Translations under genes and position numbers: made by a program
The notes under the pieces: model-generated
Database searches by the model: none
What the model saw: only the letters and a program-made list of their open reading frames with translations
Told to the model about the DNA's origin: nothing
Shown: in pieces, positions 1-8,505 of the stretch
How positions within the stretch are numbered: the first letter of the stretch is position 1
How the letters are laid out: each line of letters opens with the position of its first letter
Assembly: GCA_964567855.1 (NCBI GenBank)
Contig: CAZMOE010000010.1
Location: forward strand, 13,566 to 77,565
From: Liminaster sp964567855
Lineage (GTDB): Bacteria > Bacteroidota > Bacteroidia > Bacteroidales > UBA3663
DNA: 64,000 bases
Reading direction: 5' to 3'

Positions 1-60
1 ACAATTGCCAGTGGTTTTACCTTAGATTTTAATACGCTCTCCAATCAAATAACTCCTTAA
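1..60 (+). CDS. C-terminal tail of an upstream gene (possibly ileS), partial
   Basis: Frame 1 is open from the first base to a TAA at 58-60, giving 19 residues that end in SNQITP. The next gene starts 11 bp later, so a gene ending here fits the tight + strand packing. In many Bacteroidota the gene before the TraR/DksA-lspA pair is ileS (isoleucyl-tRNA synthetase), and that is the only reason for the suggested identity. The visible tail is too short to recognise. Confidence 0.4.
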   Translation, partial: TIASGFTLDFNTLSNQITP

Positions 61-71
61 AAATAATTACT

Positions 72-449
72 ATGGCAGACGAAAAATTGCGCTATTCGGA
101 TGAAGAACTGGCAGAGTTTAAGGCTTTGGTTCTTCAGAAATTGGAAAAAGCAAACGAGGAATATGCAAACTTGCGTAATTTGCTTTCCAACGGAAACAAC
201 GGAGATTCAGATACCGCTCCTATTTTTAAAAATATGGATGATGGCGCGGAAGTATTGAAGCGGGAAGAGGCCGGCCTGATGGCTTCAAGACTGCAGAAGT
301 TTATCAAAGGTCTGCAAGGAGCTTTGGTTCGTATAGAAAACAAAACTTACGGCGTTTGCCGGGAAACAGGAAAACTGATTCCCAAGGAGCGGTTGCGTGC
401 TGTTCCTCATGCGACTCTCAGCGTTGAGGCGAAAGAGAAGCGCCGTTAA
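72..449 (+). CDS. TraR/DksA-family zinc-finger-like transcription regulator
   Basis: A 125-residue protein with an N-terminal helical hairpin rich in Glu, Lys and Leu (about residues 1-85), followed by the TraR/DksA C-terminal segment YGVCRETGKLIPKERLRAVP. DksA-type proteins bind RNA polymerase through the secondary channel and adjust transcription during stress. In classical DksA a four-Cys zinc site closes this domain. Here only one Cys remains (in YGVC) and the later CxxC pair is absent, so zinc binding is doubtful. It lies directly upstream of lspA (18 bp gap), the usual Bacteroidota arrangement, and is probably co-transcribed with it. Family assignment is firm; effects on RNA polymerase are inferred. 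Confidence 0.88.
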   Translation: MADEKLRYSDEELAEFKALVLQKLEKANEEYANLRNLLSNGNNGDSDTAPIFKNMDDGAEVLKREEAGLMASRLQKFIKGLQGALVRIENKTYGVCRETGKLIPKERLRAVPHATLSVEAKEKRR

Positions 450-467
450 AATAAAAAACGATTTATT

Positions 468-1163
468 TTGGCAAACAGGTTTATCAGCAAAGGGGCATGG
501 GCCTGGGTGATCATTGTCGGTATCTTATTGGCCGATCAGATCACCAAATGCTATGTGAAACTTCATTTCTTTTTGCGTGAAAGCGTTGAGGTCACCCCTT
601 GGTTTTATATCTCTTTTATAGAAAATTCCGGAATGGCCTATGGCATGGAGCTGGGCAATAAGTTATTTCTTACCTTGTTCAGGATTCTTGCCGTAGCCTT
701 TTTCGGCTATGTCTTGTGGCGAAGTGTCAGGCGCGACATGAAACTGGGTTTCATCCTTTCGATGGCATTGGTTGTCGCGGGGGCGCTGGGGAATATTGTC
801 GATTGTGTTTTTTACGGCCGGATTTTTACGGACAGTTACGGCCATGTCGCCCGATGGGCCTGCGACGGTGCAGAAGGCTATGCCCCGTGGTTTTACGGTC
901 GGGTGGTGGATATGCTTTATTTCCCCTTGATTGAGTTTAACTGGCCGGACTGGGTGCCTTATCGTGAGCAGCCGATGAATTGGCTCGGATTTACTTTCGG
1001 ATGGCCCGGGTGGTTGCCTTGCAGCGATGAGCCGTTCCGCTTTTTCGAACCTGTGTTCAATGTTGCCGATGCGGCCATTTCGGTAGGCTTCGCACTCCTG
1101 ATATTATTTTATCGCCGTCTTTTTGCCGAACTTGAATTGCCTTTTTTCAAGGGTGACAGGTAG
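468..1163 (+). CDS. lspA: Lipoprotein signal peptidase (signal peptidase II)
   Basis: Inner-membrane aspartyl protease that removes signal peptides from diacylglyceryl-modified prolipoproteins, here serving the many lipoproteins in this window. Several hydrophobic segments are visible. Conserved motifs are ENSGMAYG (about residues 52-59), GNIVD (108-112), GRVVDMLYF with the first catalytic Asp at 148, and FNVADAAISVG with the second at 201. At 231 aa it is longer than the ~165 aa of enterobacterial LspA. The extra length is an insertion at about residues 117-143 and a Trp/Pro-rich loop at about 157-190 between the catalytic Asp residues, as is common in Bacteroidota. The start is TTG at 468; no ATG lies before the first transmembrane segment. 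It sits between the TraR/DksA gene and a lipoprotein gene, probably in one operon. Confidence 0.95.
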   Translation: MANRFISKGAWAWVIIVGILLADQITKCYVKLHFFLRESVEVTPWFYISFIENSGMAYGMELGNKLFLTLFRILAVAFFGYVLWRSVRRDMKLGFILSMALVVAGALGNIVDCVFYGRIFTDSYGHVARWACDGAEGYAPWFYGRVVDMLYFPLIEFNWPDWVPYREQPMNWLGFTFGWPGWLPCSDEPFRFFEPVFNVADAAISVGFALLILFYRRLFAELELPFFKGDR

Positions 1164-1188
1164 CCGGGCGGTATAGAAGTAGAAAGAT

Positions 1189-1950
1189 ATGAGATTGTTG
1201 GCACAACTTTTTTTTGTTTTTGTTACATCGCTGCTGGCCGGTGCGGTGACTTCATGCAGCCATAGACCGGATCATGTTATCGCCTCTTCCAAGATGACCG
1301 ATATTCTGGTCGATGTGCACAAGGCCGAAGGTCTTCTGGAAGTGCAGAGAGCCGTCTATCCGACCGATGCGGACAAGCAGGAGATTGTGGCTGCCGTTCT
1401 GGTCAAACATGGGGTGACGAGAGCCGAATATGATTCGTCGCTGGTCTGGTATTCTACCCATTTGAAAGATTTTATCCGTGTTTATGACCGAGTAAAAGAT
1501 ATTTTGCAGGCCGAAGAAGATTCTTTGACCGCGTTGCTGAATATCTATTATCCTTCGATTTCAGGAGATACCGTCAATCTGTGGCAGGGAAAGGACTATT
1601 TCCTTTTAGACAGGAAGCGACTTTCTTCGCTGTGGACCTGGGAGATTGTGTCCGACAGTACTTTTTTTGCCGGCGATTCGTTGGAGTGGCGGTTTGCCGT
1701 TTCCCACGTGCCTGTCGGCCATTATGGTGTCGTTGCCCTGACATTGCGGTATGACAAGGACTCTGCTCTGACGCAGACCGAGCTTCTGACCGCAGCCGGA
1801 GATTACTCTCTTGCGCTTAGAGCCGACAGCACCTTGACGTTGAAGAGCGTCGTGGGTTCATTCAACCTTCTGACACGCAACGATTCTGTCGCAGAGGCGC
1901 CTTTGGGTGTCAGAGATATCGGATTGATGCGCTACCATATAAAGAGGTGA
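1189..1950 (+). CDS. DUF4296-type lipoprotein
   Basis: A 253-residue predicted lipoprotein. A hydrophobic signal peptide ends in a lipobox-like AVTSC with the acylated Cys at about residue 23. Next comes a helical region with the motif MTDILVDVHKAEGLLE, which resembles the DUF4296 domain found behind lspA in Bacteroidota genomes. The C-terminal half is beta-rich and has no motif I recognise. It starts 26 bp after lspA, so it is probably in the same transcript. Function is unknown. Confidence 0.8.
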   Translation: MRLLAQLFFVFVTSLLAGAVTSCSHRPDHVIASSKMTDILVDVHKAEGLLEVQRAVYPTDADKQEIVAAVLVKHGVTRAEYDSSLVWYSTHLKDFIRVYDRVKDILQAEEDSLTALLNIYYPSISGDTVNLWQGKDYFLLDRKRLSSLWTWEIVSDSTFFAGDSLEWRFAVSHVPVGHYGVVALTLRYDKDSALTQTELLTAAGDYSLALRADSTLTLKSVVGSFNLLTRNDSVAEAPLGVRDIGLMRYHIKR

Positions 1951-1999
1951 AAAGCCGGGAACCCTGTTTCCGGCAGTAGCAGACAAGGCTGGGTTTGAT

Positions 2000-3514
2000 A
2001 TGAAATTTCGTTTTACGTATAGCCGCTTTTTCGTTCTGTTTTGGGCGGGGATGACGGTATTTTTCCCATTTTTTGTTTTTCAGGCCGCCGGCCGTTCCGG
2101 TGTGACCGTACGGGAAGAGAACTCTCGGCCGCTTCCTGTATATTTCTTGCAATGGCTGGGCAGTGACGCATTGCGCCATGCTTCTGTCGGGTTGGATGTT
2201 GCGGTGTTGCATCCCGGCGGCACCGTTGAAATCCTATATTCACATCAGCCGCATTGTCTGTTGACACCGGCCTCGACAATGAAACTGGTAACTACATCGG
2301 CGGCTCTGCGGATCTGTGGCGGTGGGGCTGAGGTAAAGACCGAGGTCGGGATTACCGGCAAGGTGAATACCGCTTCCGGGTGTCTGGAGGGGGATATCGT
2401 CTTGCGTGGTTATGGAGATGCAACTCTGGCTTCCGCTTATGACGAACGTCCGGCCACGGCATTTGCAGACAGCGTCGTCGCCGTGCTGCGGCGGATGGGA
2501 GTGAGGCGTGTGGCAGGTCGGATTGTCGGTGATGGCAGCCTTTTGCCGGATCCGGCGGTTTCTCCGGGCTGGACGTGGGAGGATCTGGGCAACTATTATG
2601 CCGCCGGACTTTTTGGCCTCAACTATGCCGTCAACACTTATTCCGTCATACTGGATACTTCCCGTCCCAACTGTCAGCCGCAGGTCATCTCCATCGAACC
2701 GGTTGTCGCCGGCCTGACCGTGGAAAACCGTTTGTCGTCTGTGCCTTGTACTTTTGACAGCGCCTATCTTTACGGTATGCCCCGTTGCGGCCGTCGCATT
2801 CTTGACGGAGCCGTTCCCCATGGCGAACGTACCTTTTCCGTCAAGGGAGATATTCCCGATCCTCCGCTGTTTGCCGCTCAGCAGATTACGACGGCCCTCG
2901 AAAAGGCCGGTATTGCCGTTCAAGGCGCTCCGGCAAGCGACGGCACCTTACTTGATGCCGGTTCCGGCGTTCCGGTTTCCGTCCGGACGATTTATATACA
3001 CCGTTCGGCTCCGCTGCGGACAATCGCACGCCATACCAACGTCGTCAGCCAGAATCTGCTGGCCGAGATGTTGCTGCGTCAGATCGCGTTAAGTCGTGGC
3101 GAGGCATCGCAGAGGGCTGCACTGCAGGCCGTGACGGCATATTGGGGCGACCGCGGGCTGGATGTCTCCGGCCTGCAGATGTATGATGGTTGCGGACTAT
3201 CCCCTTATGACCGGCTGACCGCCCGCTTTCTGACCTGTCTGCTTGCCGTTTCGCAGGCGGATGAAGATTTTCGGGCCTCTTTGCCTGTCGCCGGACGTTC
3301 CGGGACTGTGCGTAATTTTCTGGCCGGCACTCGTTTGGCCGGTAAGGCGCAGCTGAAGACCGGCACCACGAAGCAGGTGCTGGCCTATTCCGGTTATATG
3401 GAGGGAAGTGATGGCCGCACATATATTTTTACGCTCATTGTAAATAATTATAGCGGTAGGGCGGCCTCTCTTCGCAAGCAGGTGGAGTCGTTGGTTTTGC
3501 GGCTGATACCGTAG
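2000..3514 (+). CDS. dacB: D-alanyl-D-alanine carboxypeptidase/endopeptidase (PBP4 family)
   Basis: Class C low-molecular-weight penicillin-binding protein that trims or opens peptidoglycan cross-links in the periplasm. All three active-site motifs are present: SxxK in PASTMKL (Ser92, Lys95), SQN at 350-352 (the SxN motif), and KTG at 453-455. The long stretch between the first two motifs matches the inserted domains typical of PBP4. The N-terminus is a signal peptide or signal anchor with a hydrophobic core at about residues 10-30. At 504 aa it is close to family length. It begins 49 bp after the DUF4296 lipoprotein and ends the first + strand gene group; the next gene has its own promoter. 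Confidence 0.93.
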   Translation: MKFRFTYSRFFVLFWAGMTVFFPFFVFQAAGRSGVTVREENSRPLPVYFLQWLGSDALRHASVGLDVAVLHPGGTVEILYSHQPHCLLTPASTMKLVTTSAALRICGGGAEVKTEVGITGKVNTASGCLEGDIVLRGYGDATLASAYDERPATAFADSVVAVLRRMGVRRVAGRIVGDGSLLPDPAVSPGWTWEDLGNYYAAGLFGLNYAVNTYSVILDTSRPNCQPQVISIEPVVAGLTVENRLSSVPCTFDSAYLYGMPRCGRRILDGAVPHGERTFSVKGDIPDPPLFAAQQITTALEKAGIAVQGAPASDGTLLDAGSGVPVSVRTIYIHRSAPLRTIARHTNVVSQNLLAEMLLRQIALSRGEASQRAALQAVTAYWGDRGLDVSGLQMYDGCGLSPYDRLTARFLTCLLAVSQADEDFRASLPVAGRSGTVRNFLAGTRLAGKAQLKTGTTKQVLAYSGYMEGSDGRTYIFTLIVNNYSGRAASLRKQVESLVLRLIP

Positions 3515-3674
3515 GCTTTTGTCTGCCGGATTTCAGTTGTGGCTGATGGATGAAAAATTTTACAGCGGCGTGCCGGAAATATCGTAACGATGCAATCCCG
3601 GACTTTTCGTGCCCTTGGCAGGGCATATAATCGGACCGTTGAAAGATTATTTCGATATATCGGCGTGAAAACCG

Positions 3675-3703
3675 TTGGATTTTAACAAAAAATACTACCT
3701 TTG
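3675..3703 (+). promoter_or_regulatory. Putative Bacteroidota promoter for rsmI
   Basis: The -7 box TACCTTTG at 3696-3703 fits the TAnnTTTG consensus. A TTG at 3675-3677 lies about 18 bp upstream as a -33 element. It sits in the 258 bp gap between dacB and rsmI, about 70 bp before the rsmI start. Confidence 0.55.
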
Positions 3704-3772
3704 CCCGATAAAACTGTGGTCGGCTCATAGGGCGGTGCCGCAGAAACTCACAGAAAGGAAGCAAAGACAAGC

Positions 3773-4519
3773 ATGAAACTATTTGTAGTGCCGACACCGG
3801 TGGGAAATCTGGAAGATATGACATTCCGGGCCGTACGGGTGCTGAAGGAGGCCGATCTGATACTGGCGGAAGACACCCGTACGAGCAGCGTCCTGCTGAA
3901 TCATTACGATATCAGGGTGCCGATGCAGAGCCATCATAAATTCAATGAGCATCGCACCTGCGAGGCTATGGCAGACCGTATTGCCGGAGGGCTTACCGTG
4001 GCATTGATATCGGATGCCGGGACACCGGGAATCTCGGATCCGGGCTTTATGCTGGTCCGGGAATGCGCGCAACGGGGCATCGAGGTCGAATGTCTGCCCG
4101 GCGCAACGGCTTTTGTGCCGGCATTGGTGCAGAGTGCACTTCCTTGCGACCGTTTTTGCTTTGAAGGTTTCCTGCCTCAGAAAAAAGGGCGGGAAAAACG
4201 GCTGAAAGCATTGTCGGCAGAGCCCCGTACGTTGATTTTTTATGAATCGCCTTACCGCTTGGTGAAGGCTTTGCAGCTGATGGCGGATATTTTCGGCAAG
4301 GAACGGCCTGCCGCCGTCGTGCGAGAGATTTCCAAACTGCATGCGCAGACTCACCGCGGCACATTGGAAGAATTGATTGACTATTTTACGGCTACCGAGC
4401 CGAAGGGGGAGATCGTCCTGCTTGTAGGGGGAGCTCCTGAACCCGAGAAGAAAGAAAAACGTAATAAATATAAAGATTTAAATGTCGAAGAAGATGAAAA
4501 AGATGAATTTGAAATGTAA
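3773..4519 (+). CDS. rsmI: 16S rRNA (cytidine-1402 2'-O)-methyltransferase
   Basis: SAM-dependent tetrapyrrole-methylase-fold enzyme that methylates the ribose of C1402 in 16S rRNA. The N-terminus KLFVVPTPVGNLEDMTFRAV, the AEDTRTS motif and the SDAGTPGISDPGF loop are hallmarks of RsmI. The core ends at about residue 225 and is followed by a charged tail rich in Lys and Glu. That tail is encoded by DNA which also encodes the start of the next gene in another frame, a 38 bp overlap. It is the first gene of an rsmI - lipoprotein - HAD phosphatase - metA group with very short spacing. Confidence 0.94.
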   Translation: MKLFVVPTPVGNLEDMTFRAVRVLKEADLILAEDTRTSSVLLNHYDIRVPMQSHHKFNEHRTCEAMADRIAGGLTVALISDAGTPGISDPGFMLVRECAQRGIEVECLPGATAFVPALVQSALPCDRFCFEGFLPQKKGREKRLKALSAEPRTLIFYESPYRLVKALQLMADIFGKERPAAVVREISKLHAQTHRGTLEELIDYFTATEPKGEIVLLVGGAPEPEKKEKRNKYKDLNVEEDEKDEFEM

Positions 4520-5411
4520 CCCGCTGACAGCCGGAATGCGTGTTGCGGGTAAGTTGTTGTCTGTTGTGTTGCTGGCATGCTTTGTGCTGACAGGGTGCGA
4601 CACCCCGTCTACCAAGCAGAAGCTCGCAGAGACCCGGCAGCTGAATGATTCGCTGATGTTGATGACTTTGCAGCAGCAGAACGAAATCGCGGAACTGGTG
4701 GGCATGTTCGGAGAGGTTTCTTCCAAGCTCGACGAGATCAACGGGGCGATCAGTGTGCAGAATGCGGAAGACAATCATGATTTGCAGAGCCAGCGCGAGC
4801 GTCTGATGAATCGCCTGCAGAACATCCAGCAGCGGATACAGGAAAAGCAGGCCGCTTTGGATAAATTGCAGAAGCAGTATTCGGCCGCTTTGGGCCAGAA
4901 TGCGGAACTGAAGAAGACCATCGACCGCATGCAGCGCGAAATCAACGGTTATATCGCTCAGATCGGAGAGTATGAGAACCAGCTGCGGCAAAAGAACGAG
5001 CAAATCGCCCGGTTGAACATGGACCTTTCTTCTGCTCAGGATTCCATCGACGCTGTCAACAGTCAGAATCAGGATCATCGGACTGTTTTGGCTGCTCAGG
5101 ACCGCATGCTCAACAGCGGTTTCTATATCATAGCCACCAAAAAGGAGTTGAAAGATATGGGGCTGATCAAGAAAGGCGTTTTTACGGCCGCTAAGCTGAA
5201 ACCATTGACGTTTGACACATCGGTTTTCCGCCAGATCGATATCAGGGAGGTGACGGAAATTCCGTTGGGAAGCAAAGATGCGAAAATTCTTTCCGCTATG
5301 CCGGAGGGATCTTATGAATTGGTTAAGGATTATGACCGTACACTGAAAATCGTGATTACCGACCCGGCTTCGTTCTGGAGTATTACACGCTATCTGGTCG
5401 TAATGATCTGA
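4482..5411 (+). CDS. Coiled-coil lipoprotein, conserved hypothetical
   Basis: A 309-residue protein with a signal peptide ending in VLTGC (lipobox, Cys at about residue 39), then a long heptad-like region rich in Gln, Glu, Leu and Lys (about 45-205) predicted to form a coiled coil. A compact C-terminal domain (about 215-309) begins near FYIIATKKELKDMGLIKKG. It resembles conserved Bacteroidota lipoproteins of unknown role in the cell envelope. The start overlaps the end of rsmI by 38 bp; ATG codons at 4494 and 4503 are alternatives that would shorten the overlap. Its stop shares one base with the next start, so translation is probably coupled. Confidence 0.8.
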   Translation: MSKKMKKMNLKCNPLTAGMRVAGKLLSVVLLACFVLTGCDTPSTKQKLAETRQLNDSLMLMTLQQQNEIAELVGMFGEVSSKLDEINGAISVQNAEDNHDLQSQRERLMNRLQNIQQRIQEKQAALDKLQKQYSAALGQNAELKKTIDRMQREINGYIAQIGEYENQLRQKNEQIARLNMDLSSAQDSIDAVNSQNQDHRTVLAAQDRMLNSGFYIIATKKELKDMGLIKKGVFTAAKLKPLTFDTSVFRQIDIREVTEIPLGSKDAKILSAMPEGSYELVKDYDRTLKIVITDPASFWSITRYLVVMI

Positions 5412-6208
5412 TGGCGACAGACATTCATGAACAATCCAAAAGAGGCTGTATCTTGCTGACCGATATTTTTATTGATTTTGACGATACGATTTATGACACG
5501 CACGGCAATGCCGTTCTTGCGCTTCATGAATTGTATGAGGAGTTCGGTTTAGCCCGTTATTTCGATACCTACGGGGTGTTTTCCGACCTTTACTGGGAGG
5601 CAAATCGTCGTTTGTGGGCGCAGTATGCCCGTGGAGAGATCGAACGGGATGATTTGATCGTCAGGCGTTTTATGGAACCGTTAAGTCAGGGTCGCAATTA
5701 CCGCCCGTCGGTTGATGAAGTGTTGCGGATCAGCGATTTCTTTTTAGATTCCTGCTCCGTGAAGCCTGGATTGGTAGAGGGTGCCCGCGAATTACTGGAT
5801 ACTTTGAGCGGGAGTTTCCGTCTCCACATGGCCAGCAATGGTTTTCATGAGGTGCAGTATCGCAAGATGAAGAGCGCGGGTGTTGATCATTATTTCGACA
5901 CGGTGATCCTGTCGGAAGATGCCGGTGCCAACAAGCCGCACAGGCGTTTTTTCGATTATGCTTTTCGCAAGACGGGGCTGACACCGCAGTCGGTGATCAT
6001 GATCGGAGATAACATCGAGACCGATATTGCCGGCGCCCGGGATGCGGGTATCCGTCAGATTTATTTTAACCGTCACCCGTCCGAGCGCCCCGCTTTCCGG
6101 CCTACTTATGAGGTTTTCTCTCTGTCGGAAATCCCGGCCATCGTGTTTGCGGAAAGAGAATGTGCGGCCGGATGCGGAAAGGAAGCCGGGAGAGAAACCT
6201 CCCGATGA
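5411..6208 (+). CDS. HAD-superfamily hydrolase, YjjG-like nucleotidase
   Basis: Cytosolic phosphatase of the haloacid dehalogenase superfamily. Motif I is FIDFDDTIYD (nucleophile Asp22, acid/base Asp24), motif II the Ser in MASNGFHEV, motif III the Lys in GANKPHRRFF, and motif IV MIGDNIETDIAG. The alpha-helical cap between motifs I and II and the overall order fit the YjjG/YfnB branch, whose studied members dephosphorylate nucleoside monophosphates including non-canonical pyrimidines. Substrate here is inferred. The ATG at 5411 overlaps the previous stop by one base. About 18 residues precede the core, so a later start is possible. Confidence 0.85.
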   Translation: MATDIHEQSKRGCILLTDIFIDFDDTIYDTHGNAVLALHELYEEFGLARYFDTYGVFSDLYWEANRRLWAQYARGEIERDDLIVRRFMEPLSQGRNYRPSVDEVLRISDFFLDSCSVKPGLVEGARELLDTLSGSFRLHMASNGFHEVQYRKMKSAGVDHYFDTVILSEDAGANKPHRRFFDYAFRKTGLTPQSVIMIGDNIETDIAGARDAGIRQIYFNRHPSERPAFRPTYEVFSLSEIPAIVFAERECAAGCGKEAGRETSR

Positions 6209-6245
6209 ATTTTTTATTATGCTTTGATTTATAACGTCTATAACA

Positions 6246-7163
6246 ATGCCATTAAAGTTGCCTAAAAGGTTGCCGGCCATCGAAGCGCTGAAAGCGGAGA
6301 ACATTTTCGTGATGGATTCGGAGCGGGCGTCGCAGCAGGATATCCGACCGCTGAAGATCGCTATCCTCAATTTGATGCCCATCAAGGAACAGACGGAGAA
6401 TGACCTGATCCGTCTGCTGTCGAACACGCCATTGCAATTGGAAATAGAGTTCATGATGATACCGCAGCATGTATCAAAGAATACGTCTGCTCTGCACATG
6501 CAGGAATTTTATACTCCGTTCGATGAAATGTGCCATCGGAAATATGACGGAATGATCATCACCGGCGCACCTTTGGAGCAAATGGATTTTGAGGAGGTCA
6601 GCTACTGGCGGATCCTGCAGCGGATTTTCAATTGGGCCGCCACTCATGTGACATCTACCATGTACATCTGCTGGGCGGCTCAGGCAGGCCTTTATCATTT
6701 CTACGGCGTGCCCAAATATCCGCTTGAAAAGAAGATGTTCGGTATATTCAAACATCGCAGTTACGACCCTTCAAACCCTATTTTCCGGGGCTTTGATGAC
6801 GAATTCTACGTGCCGCACAGCCGGCACAGCGAAATCCGTAGCGAGGACATACAGAAACATCCGGAACTGACGATTCTGAGTGAAAGTCGCGAGAGTGGCG
6901 TGTATATGGTGGTGGCCCGGGGCGGACGGGAGCTGTTCGTTACCGGACATTCCGAATATTCTCCTCTCACGCTTGACTCCGAATATAAACGGGACCTCTC
7001 CAAGGGGCTGGCCATCGACATGCCGGTCAATTACTATCGGAATAATGATCCGAACGAAAGTCCTTTGGTCCGTTGGCGTTCGACGGCTAATCTGCTCTTT
7101 TCCAATTGGCTGAATTATTATGTCTATCAGCAGACGCCGTTCGACATAGAAGACATTCATTAG
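6246..7163 (+). CDS. metA: Homoserine O-acyltransferase (MetA family; acetyl donor predicted)
   Basis: First step of methionine synthesis from homoserine: acylation of the hydroxyl group. The protein is 305 aa, typical for MetA. The catalytic Cys142 is in YICWAAQAGLYHFYG, and His235 and Glu237 are in VTGHSEYSP. Residue 111 in ITGAPLEQMDFEEVSYW is Glu. Work on MetA enzymes links Glu111 to acetyl-CoA use and Gly111 (as in E. coli) to succinyl-CoA, so this enzyme is more likely a homoserine O-acetyltransferase despite the usual succinyltransferase name. It follows the HAD gene by 37 bp and looks like the last gene of the rsmI group. Confidence 0.94.
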   Translation: MPLKLPKRLPAIEALKAENIFVMDSERASQQDIRPLKIAILNLMPIKEQTENDLIRLLSNTPLQLEIEFMMIPQHVSKNTSALHMQEFYTPFDEMCHRKYDGMIITGAPLEQMDFEEVSYWRILQRIFNWAATHVTSTMYICWAAQAGLYHFYGVPKYPLEKKMFGIFKHRSYDPSNPIFRGFDDEFYVPHSRHSEIRSEDIQKHPELTILSESRESGVYMVVARGGRELFVTGHSEYSPLTLDSEYKRDLSKGLAIDMPVNYYRNNDPNESPLVRWRSTANLLFSNWLNYYVYQQTPFDIEDIH

Positions 7164-7237
7164 GCCTTCGAGGAAGAAAATAAATGGTTTAGCACTTTTT
7201 AAATCTTAATTTCGATTTTTTTTGTGTTAAACTATTG

Positions 7238-7265
7238 TTGTATTTAACCGTTAAGTGTAATTTTG
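7238..7265 (+). promoter_or_regulatory. Putative promoter of the Bat operon
   Basis: The -7 box TAATTTTG at 7258-7265 fits TAnnTTTG, and a TTG at 7238-7240 lies 17 bp upstream. It is in the 240 bp gap before the MoxR gene and leaves a leader of about 130 nt. No other good match lies closer to the start. Confidence 0.55.
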
Positions 7266-7403
7266 CCCTCGTTTTTAGATAAAAAAAGGCATCAGATTGT
7301 TATATGGAAAGAGTTTCTTTGCCGAACTCTCCGACAGTCTTGCTTCCCGAGGTTGAAACATTAATATTATTAAAGCTAACATTAAGAATAAATCATTAAT
7401 ACT

Positions 7404-8399
7404 ATGGGTGAAAGAGTTGATATTCGTGAACTGAATGAACTTATAGAAAGAAAGAGTTCGTTTGTGAATATGCTGACACAAGGCATGGACCAGGTTATTG
7501 TCGGACAGAAACACTTGATAGAATCTTTGCTTATCGGTTTGCTGGCTGACGGACATATTTTACTGGAAGGTGTTCCGGGTTTGGCCAAGACATTGGCCAT
7601 TAAGACGCTGGCTTCTCTGATAGATGCGAAATACAGCCGGATTCAGTTTACTCCGGATCTGTTGCCGGCTGATGTGGTCGGAACGGTGGTCTTTTCTCAG
7701 AAACGGGAAGAGTTTTCCGTTAAGAAAGGTCCGGTTTTTGCGAACTTCGTGTTGGCGGATGAAATCAACCGGGCACCGGCCAAGGTGCAGTCGGCCCTTC
7801 TTGAGGCCATGCAGGAGCGCCAGGTGACCATCGGTTCCGAAACTTTCGATCTTGATAAACCTTTCCTTGTAATGGCAACTCAGAATCCTATCGAGCAGGA
7901 GGGTACCTACCCGTTGCCGGAGGCGCAGTGCGACCGTTTCATGCTGAAAGTAAAGATCGGCTATCCCAAAAAGGATGAGGAAATGAAGATCGTGGACGGA
8001 CATCTGCATGGCCTCCGTCAGGATCTCAAACCGGTCATGACTGTCGATGAAATCCTGGAGGCCCGGCAGGTAGTCAGTCAGGTTTATATTGACGAAAAGA
8101 TCGAAAAATATATCGTCGACATCGTGTTCGCCACCCGCTATCCTGAAACGTACGGCATGGAGAATATGAAGAACATGATCTCTTACGGTGCATCGCCCCG
8201 TGCCTCCATCAATCTTGCTTTGGCGGCCCGCGCTTATGCTTTCCTGAAGCATCGCGGTTATGTGGTTCCGGAAGATGTCCGCGCCATCTGTCCTGATGTA
8301 TTGCGCCATCGTATCGGATTGAGTTATGAGGCCGAGGCCAACAACATTTCGACCGAAGAAATCATCGCCGAGATATTGAACAAGGTAGAAGTGCCGTAA
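7404..8399 (+). CDS. MoxR-family AAA+ ATPase of the Bat operon
   Basis: A 331-residue AAA+ ATPase. Walker A is EGVPGLAKT (about residues 55-63), Walker B is FVLADEINRAP with Asp119 and Glu120, and sensor 1 lies in MATQNPIEQEGTYPLPEAQ. MoxR proteins act as chaperone-like partners of VWA-domain proteins, which follow here in BatA, BatB and the DUF58 protein. It heads the conserved Bacteroidota Bat operon, which has been tied to aerotolerance and stress survival in Bacteroides. Family and context agree; the client protein is not known from sequence. Confidence 0.93.
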   Translation: MGERVDIRELNELIERKSSFVNMLTQGMDQVIVGQKHLIESLLIGLLADGHILLEGVPGLAKTLAIKTLASLIDAKYSRIQFTPDLLPADVVGTVVFSQKREEFSVKKGPVFANFVLADEINRAPAKVQSALLEAMQERQVTIGSETFDLDKPFLVMATQNPIEQEGTYPLPEAQCDRFMLKVKIGYPKKDEEMKIVDGHLHGLRQDLKPVMTVDEILEARQVVSQVYIDEKIEKYIVDIVFATRYPETYGMENMKNMISYGASPRASINLALAARAYAFLKHRGYVVPEDVRAICPDVLRHRIGLSYEAEANNISTEEIIAEILNKVEVP

Positions 8400-8505
8400 T
8401 GGTTATGGATGAAACGTATGGATGCCGGAACCCGTTTGCCGGTCAACATTCTGCGTTCATGTTTTTCTGATAAAAATAATCATACCACAACATTCGTAAT
8501 CGATA

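Noticed and set aside
4482..4519. The 38 bp overlap of rsmI and the lipoprotein gene as a frameshift or fusion
   Set aside because: Both proteins are complete at their ends: the RsmI core is finished before the overlap, and the lipoprotein has its own signal peptide. Alternative starts would shrink the overlap.
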